Shown here piece after piece: positions 38,001 through 42,737 of a stretch of 42,737 nt of DNA. A program made the translations under genes and the position numbers. The notes under the pieces are model-generated. The model was not told the DNA's origin, did not search any database, and was given only the letters and a program-made list of their open reading frames with translations. The DNA is from Saccoglossus kowalevskii (lineage: Eukaryota; Hemichordata; Enteropneusta; Harrimaniidae), in assembly GCF_000003605.2 (NCBI RefSeq), contig NW_003121911.1:1305618-1348354 (forward strand). Direction: 5' to 3'. Each line of letters starts with the position of its first letter. The first letter of the stretch is position 1.

Positions 38001-41000
38001 ATATTTTGGAAAGTCTAGAGGAATTTACGTTCTAAATGGTTATTTTAAATCTGCAACAATCAATCTGCGTGAAATGATACACCATTGTGCGGGAACTCGG
38101 TTGTAGATTTTTTTTATATGTATCTTTTTATGACCAGATCATGGGAAAAGGCCTTGTTCATGTGGACGGCGCAATTGTTACAATCTCCTCGGCGTATATT
38201 TACACTCTAAGGAGCAAGCAAAGACGCTCATTTCCAAAATAATAATTTAATTAACAATGCCAATAAAAATAAAATAATCCCACATGTACATTGAATTTTA
38301 AAAATGGCAATACGTTTACAGTCGTACATTTCATTTGGTCATCTACAATGTTCGTCGGTATCATTCACAAATACTTGAAGGGCGTCTGTAATTTCTTCAC
38401 CTTCAAATTCTGGGTCACTGTCTTCGTCCAAAAAAATCAAATTCGTCATTTAGCTTCCCCAGCTAACACCTCTTGAAGTTTGCTGTTCAGTGACTCCACC
38501 ATTAGCGGCTTGGTATTCACAGCAGTTTTTCGTTTCCTTAGCGGCGGCACTTACAAAGGCCCGGTAAAGGATGTTTCCCAAGAAGGCGGACGACGCATTC
38601 ATTACGGAAGTGGAAAATATAAACAGACCAGAAAAGTTCGACTGAAGTGGCCAGTTCGCGGCAACAAAAAGTCACCTCGTAATGTCTCAGTTTGTACTAG
38701 TTGATCTGCGCAACAGCCATCTGTGTTTATACGAGACCCATTTTGCGCATGTGTGGCGCGACGACTACCGCCCTTTAACATAGAGTTTTATGGAATCATT
38801 CAACAAATAGATATGTTTGAATAATACCGGGTATTTGGAAAATTTACTACTACATGTACTATGAAACAATAGTTCAGTTCCATGCATGTACATAATAACC
38901 CATGTAATTTATGATCAACTTTATTTTAAATAATATGAACTGCTTACTGTAAATAACACCCCCCCCCCTTGATACCAAATGACCAATCACCTTACTTTAT
39001 TTTCTTTGTATCTACTAAGATCTGATATTGTGTATTCTTTGAATAATTTATCCCAGTATTTTTTGGATAGCTGTTGTGCCCAACTGTCAGCAGCTTCGTC
39101 TGACCACAGGAATCTATGGTTGTCTCTGATTACATCCAAGTCTGTCTTATCATTCACACTGTAATTGCAACATATAATAAATTCTTGTTAGAATACCAAG
39201 AAAAAAATATGTATGGAGATACGCTGAGAGTATTAATTTCTCCTGCATTGCCAATTACCATGGGTGGGGATTAGAGTATCTGGAGATTAGAGTATCTGGA
39301 CATCATCAAACACGAAACTCAATCTGATTAAAATATGACGTAGCTAGAGACACCCGATCACTTTTAATATACGAACAGCTGGTTTATTGCCGCTGATGTA
39401 CAAAGCTCAAATAAGATGAGACTCTTATATAGAAGGAAGATATTGCACTGGAATGTTGGATAAATTAACTACCCTGTAATTAATTTAAAAGAAAATATAT
39501 ATTGTCACAATAGGGTCATTGGCATTTATTGCATGGACTTCTAGTTGTTTTGAAAGTGATGCTGACAAAACAGGAGAAATTGGGCAAATACAACAAGAAA
39601 TTATGAGAAACCATGTGTGTAATTACATTATGGTAGCACAAGCTATTGAAATTCAGGACAAATAGTTCATGTAAAATTTAGTGATACAATTTTCAATTTA
39701 ATACAACCTCTGTAAGGATCACATACAGATTTACAGTAGTAGGAAATAATTTACAGTTTGCAATTAAATAAAAAGTGGAATTAGTCATGAAATACCCATG
39801 AATTAATCATTCAACATGTAAAGATCTAATAAAAACATCAACATGTACATAAAACAAGAGAACAGCTTAACTTGCCATAGAGGGCGCACATAATGACACA
39901 CTTAGATATAGATTTATGAGCAATTGTATACAGGAATTGTTTATAATACTTACGTAGATCTCTTGAAATCTGCTTTTGAACCACCATAATAAAGCATATA
40001 ATCGTTAACAAACTTTTTATGACGAGAGTACTGCAGACATGAATATAAGTTAAGAATTTCAAAACTTATGGCGGTACCGAATTTGATTTATTTAAAAGCA
40101 CATGTGCCTATGGTCAAAATAAATCATGTTACAGTAAATCTACTACAATACATGCAATTTTTTATTTATGTGCACTTCTATTGGAAATGCCTTCTAATAG
40201 AGCAAATGCAGATAAAACAAAATAAAACTGGTGTCTCAGTGTTCAATGATACATTACAGTAAAAAGGGAAAACTCAAATTGAAATAATACACACACAAAA
40301 AAAAAAAATGTATGCAAAAAGCACTTACCGGTAATGAGTGATTTGACATGGCACCCACAGCCCCTAATCACTTTAGCCACATAATCTAGCATGGCTTACA
40401 TTCGGCCACTCCACCCACCCACCCCCACAAAAGGATGCGTATTAACAGAACTTTTCCCATGCATGCAACCCAACATGACCAAATGAATACACAGAGTATA
40501 CTGATAGTGGCTCAGACCCTCCGAACCTGCCAGTCTGATTCACACATGTAGTGATTTATATAGCATTTATTTTTTGATATATTAATTTCTGGTTTATTTT
40601 GAATGATATCAGCAACGGTTTCAATTTCCCCCTTACTCAGTCATTATCATTGATATACAATGTATCTGCTGCTGGACATTTGCCATGGTCCATTGTATTA
40701 CTAGAAACCTGATACATTGTACTCATATTATATGTTGACATCAATACTAATGTGGATAAGGATACAGCATCTAGTCCTAGTATGTGGAATCTTTGATTTC
40801 TTCCTTCTTCTCTGAAATTTTGAGAAAAACAAACCAGAATTAGGTTTATGTTTTCACAGATTCATTGATATACAATTTATAGATACAGTATAAGATTTTA
40901 ATTGTGTAGCTTAGTTGACATGCGACAGCAGCTTCACAAAAGGCGCTATACATTCATTCACTAAGTCGACAATTGATTTAACAATGCTTACCTGTCGTAT

Positions 41001-42435
41001 TCATGTGCTACTTCACGTTTTGATGGAAGTCCTGTACATCGTTTGTGTTGTTTCGATGCTAGATCATGTCTATTTCTGAAACAAGATGAATGTGATCTGT
41101 AGTTACAAGTTTATATAGCAGTCCACACTAAAACTATTGCATAAGGTTGAAAACAGCAATGTGCCCTCCAAGCCGATACGATATTCAACTGACACACAAC
41201 GATACGCTGTGAGACAACTGGTTGTGCTCATTCAATGCTGCATCATTGACTCATAGAGCCATACTCTGATATATAGCAATCTTAAAAAAAAACATCTCAT
41301 CAATTTTGTTTGTGCCTCAAGTTATCTTACTCCAGCTGCAGAATGATTTACTAATTAAAATTTTAACCAATGAACACGCCACACCCAATTTCAGAGCACA
41401 GACGAATCGTATAGCAAATGTTCTGAAGTCAATATTTTTCGGTAGTGATGCAAAGAAAACACACAGCAGCTAGGGTACAGTTACCAAAAGTCACATCCAA
41501 TTTTTTTTGTTCTTGAAGATCAATCTTTCACCGCATTTACATAAGAATTACATCTCCAAGCGGGGTACATGTGTGCCCAAAATTGTTCTAGTGAGATTTT
41601 AAGGTTTCAGTACGTCATTATTTATGAGTCACGTGTGCTTCTAATAAACCGGGGTAACAAACACTGCATTCAGTACATCACTGACCCACTTTTCTGTTTA
41701 TTGCCAGAGAATTTTCAAGAAAAAACCGAAACAATTTGGAGATATAAAACTCTTCAAATAGTTTGACGATGTTACTGTTCCTGAAATACGACTATCAATA
41801 ATGTACAAATAATATATACAGTAATGCAATGAATATCATACATTGAGAAACAATAATATTTTTCTGATATGTAGCAAGCTTCAATTAACTTACAACTGTG
41901 ATAATAATAGCAATAAAGATTAGTTGTGATAACTACTGCTATAATTTCAGGAATGTTAATATAGCATATTGAGTGTCAATCTGAGTGTGCTCAGAGTAAA
42001 TCTGAAAGCCACTATGAGTTTCAACTTGAGTGGGGGATTTTGTTCACAGAGACAAAAAAAACAAAAAACATGCGGTGATAAGATGGGCAAGAAATGAAAA
42101 TGCCATCTGATATGTAACACTTGCTTTACCAATTAGCATTTTTTTTTCCTTTTATAGTAGTAGTTATCACAACTAATCTTTATTGCTATTAACTGATAGA
42201 AACATTGTATTTCTAAGGATGTAATAAAGTTATTATTATTATTATTACATTATTATTACATTCATGTGTGTGTCTCTCTCTCAAGAACTGATTTGATTGA
42301 CAACACACTGATATATACTAGTATTTATATACTACTGGTAGGAGTGTCTTTGATAATCTGTAGTACTCACGTTTTCTTCTTGTCTTCTTCACTATCAAAC
42401 TCAAATTCTGAACTTAAATCACCTCCGAGGAAAGC
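34969..42435 (-). CDS. FRA10AC1: FRA10AC1 homologue, nine exons, N-terminus outside window
   Basis: Gene-level entry. Exons in transcript order: 42435-42371, 41075-40992, 40811-40766, 40030-39954, 39158-38996, 36492-36333, 35972-35763, 35567-35501, 35011-34969. All are GT..AG and phase-consistent, and they join to 304 codons plus stop. Human FRA10AC1 is about 315 residues, so only the first few residues are missing. Seen: acidic N-terminus; RNQRFHILGLDA; the core NDKTDLDVIRDNHRFLW; KLFKEYTISDLSRYKENK; a Cys4 pair (SCGNKKC and LCPDC) likely to bind zinc; a Lys/Arg/Ser tail; and the C-terminal EEEFADYFEDMFL. Family knowledge: this is a conserved nuclear protein found with spliceosomal complexes, and in humans the gene lies at fragile site FRA10A. 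It is convergent with the PDE6 gene, with 4.15 kb between the stop codons. Confidence 0.95.
35501..35567 (-). CDS. FRA10AC1: FRA10AC1 penultimate exon
   Basis: 67 bp, phase 1 in and 2 out, between gtatttttag and TCAAG|gtatgt. It reads TTDVSEKEAWGGPVKFTEEK plus S. The W.GP segment corresponds to the conserved ELW.GPL motif near the C-terminus. Confidence 0.92.
35763..35972 (-). CDS. FRA10AC1: FRA10AC1 exon: second Cys pair and basic/Ser tail
   Basis: 210 bp, phase 1 to 1, between attttcaccag and AAGG|gtaaag. It starts LCPDCSYKLNYHHRRKDVTK, runs through a Lys/His/Arg stretch (KRKHKHKSHKKKKRRKK) and ends SSDSESGSDSEASSHPSTSK. The basic stretch suggests nuclear localisation. A 154-codon frame on the other strand is a shadow of its low complexity. 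Confidence 0.94.
36222..36344 (-). repeat. 17-bp minisatellite made of splice donors
   Basis: Seven copies (minus-strand unit TTGTAAAACTCAGTAAG, shared starts every 17 bp from 36231 to 36333). The exon-proximal copy straddles the FRA10AC1 exon/intron junction, so the last 12 exonic bases and the donor are themselves the repeat unit. Six copies carry CTCA|gtaag and the intron-distal one carries gtaact. Use of any donor but the first would read into TAA within the first extra unit. Confidence 0.97.
36333..36492 (-). CDS. FRA10AC1: FRA10AC1 exon: first half of Cys4 motif
   Basis: 160 bp, phase 0 in and 1 out, after acceptor tctactag. It reads VALRWRVEKEVVDGKGQFSC, GNKKCTEEEGLRTWEVNFGY and IEHGEKKNALVKL. 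The donor CTCA|gtaagt is the first of a row of seven near-identical donors at 17-bp spacing (see 36222-36344). Using the first one restores the Arg codon with the next exon (VKL-R-LCPDC). Confidence 0.97.
36660..37106 (+). mobile_element. HINE/Helentron-like element, copy 4 (decayed, left end lost)
   Basis: About two diverged core units, with a degenerate right-end hairpin (AGCTCCACTC..AGCGGTGCT) followed by AAAAA. It lies in a FRA10AC1 intron. The left boundary is uncertain because the terminal repeat is not seen. Confidence 0.65.
37424..38778. mobile_element. Longer TTAA-flanked relative of the 286-bp MITE
   Basis: The left end TTAAAGGGTGGTGGTCATCG and the right end (reverse complement TTAAAGGGCGGTAGTCGTCG) match the MITE at 13870. 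The first 100 bp also share CCCACAATCCAATGCGCTCT with it. Inside, on the minus strand near 38330-38440, is a short acidic frame with DEDSDPEFEGEEITDALQVF. This resembles the acidic N-terminus of piggyBac-type transposases but is preceded by a frame break. The two ends could also be independent insertions. Confidence 0.5.
38996..39158 (-). CDS. FRA10AC1: FRA10AC1 exon: core domain
   Basis: 163 bp, phase 2 in and 0 out, between gcaattacag and AAA|gtaagg. It reads VNDKTDLDVIRDNHRFLWSD, then ADSWAQQLSKKYWDKLFKEY and TISDLSRYKENK. This is the most conserved block of FRA10AC1, and it identified the gene. Confidence 0.97.
39954..40030 (-). CDS. FRA10AC1: FRA10AC1 exon
   Basis: 77 bp, phase 0 in and 2 out, between tgtctgcag and TCTAC|gtaagt. 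It reads YSRHKKFVNDYMLYYGGSKA then DFKRS plus two bases. FVNDY.LYYGG is a hallmark of the family. Confidence 0.95.
40766..40811 (-). CDS. FRA10AC1: FRA10AC1 small exon with RFH motif
   Basis: 46 bp, phase 2 in and 0 out, between caaaatttcag and GCT|gtatcc. It reads EEGRNQRFHILGLDA after a split Arg. This matches the conserved REEARNRRFH..AMDA segment. The donor gtatcc is weak, but phase and homology fix the boundary. Confidence 0.9.
40992..41075 (-). CDS. FRA10AC1: FRA10AC1 exon
   Basis: 84 bp, phase 2 to 2, between tcttgtttcag and GACAG|gtaagc. It encodes NRHDLASKQHKRCTGLPSKR then EVAHEYD. This basic, poorly conserved segment precedes the REE.RN.RFH motif. It is placed here by phase on both sides. 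Confidence 0.85.
41905..42192. repeat. Fold-back repeat with about 40-bp arms
   Basis: The left arm (41905-41946) contains AGCAATAAAGATTAGTTGTG. The right arm (42152-42192) carries its reverse complement, nearly perfect over about 38 bp, 200 bp apart. It lies in the first FRA10AC1 intron of the window. Confidence 0.7.
42222..42262. repeat. ATT microsatellite
   Basis: A run of ATT units (about 13, interrupted by ATTAC) in a FRA10AC1 intron. Confidence 0.85.
42371..42435 (-). CDS. FRA10AC1: FRA10AC1 exon (first in window), acidic N-terminus
   Basis: 65 bp after acceptor ctcattacag, donor AAAAC|gtgagt. It reads AFLGGDLSSEFEFDSEEDKK plus K, ending in phase 2. The SSEFEFDSEED run compares with the acidic N-terminus of the human protein. 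No in-frame Met is present in the exon, so the start codon lies in an exon further upstream, probably beyond 42737. Confidence 0.78.
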
Positions 42436-42737
42436 CTGTAATGAGACAATCGACCCAAGTGGAAAATAAAGTTGAAGGACAGTGCTCTGCCTAGAGAGTT
42501 CAACAATGGACTTTGAATATTTTAAATTCAAAATCATCATCATCACACATTTTCTTGGCGTGCAGTGATACCAAGTAAATGTTCAATTCAGGCAGAAGAC
42601 GTTAATAAACTGCATGATTAATCCCTTGTCAGAATTTCACATCTGTTCAATTTCCCGGAGAGTGGTAAGGTATGAATTATTCATTTATCCTAATGTGCCC
42701 TGTCTCGAAGTAATTCTGACTGTTGTGAGATCGACAA
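42436..42737 (-). other. upstream FRA10AC1 intron or 5' region
   Basis: No exon with the expected Met and acidic N-terminus could be identified. Confidence 0.5.

Larger units (their letters stand above)
36493..38995 (-). other. FRA10AC1 intron
   Basis: It holds repeat copy 4 and the 1.35-kb TTAA element, plus a poly-C run near 38957. The remaining FRA10AC1 introns over 300 bp (35012-35500, 39159-39953, 40031-40765, 41076-42370) contain only the fold-back and ATT tract already listed. Confidence 0.7.

Noticed and set aside
38549-38620. CpG-richer patch with small frames on both strands, considered as an exon
   Set aside because: It fits neither gene in phase and falls inside the TTAA element, so it is more likely element sequence.

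Overview
The window is nuclear DNA of an invertebrate animal. It is AT-rich (roughly two thirds A+T by eye), contains short coding exons with GT..AG junctions separated by introns of about 0.1 to 10.7 kb, has two assembly gaps (17897-18164 and 28918-28967), and is littered with short non-autonomous transposons. The species cannot be named. A hairpin-ended repeat with a 157-bp core looks like elements known from bivalves and other marine invertebrates, which suggests but does not prove a lophotrochozoan or invertebrate deuterostome.

Left and centre (2956-30814, + strand): the 3' two thirds of a PDE6-type cGMP phosphodiesterase gene. I could join 14 or 15 exons in consistent phase: the second GAF domain (2956-18642), the HD-type catalytic domain (18849-23945), a C-terminal helix encoded by two tandem alternative exons (26313-26412 and 26507-26687), and a last exon (30561-30814) rich in Lys/Glu/Ser that ends in a prenylation box, CVVL. 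GAF-A and the 5' end lie outside the window. The phases mean that only transcripts with exactly one of the two tandem exons can reach the CaaX exon in frame. Including both, or skipping both, gives an early stop. Reading through either tandem exon gives a form without the lipid signal.

Right (34969-42435, - strand, convergent with the first gene): nine exons of FRA10AC1, a conserved nuclear protein associated with the spliceosome. It is complete except for the extreme N-terminus. The 5' splice site after its sixth exon sits inside a 17-bp minisatellite, so the donor is repeated about seven times.

Between and inside the genes: four copies of a hairpin-ended repeat with 157-bp core units (Helentron/HINE-like); one 1.05-kb repeat of the same plan but with different termini; a 1.4-kb inverted-repeat element with a 7-bp target duplication that carries one of the 157-bp-core elements nested inside; a 286-bp TTAA-flanked MITE and a 1.35-kb relative; a TA-flanked mariner-like MITE; a 1.7-kb element bounded by 16-bp inverted repeats between the alternative exons and the CaaX exon; and two fold-back sequences. 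I saw no rRNA, tRNA or CRISPR. All other open frames of 60 to 150 codons look like chance frames or antisense shadows.
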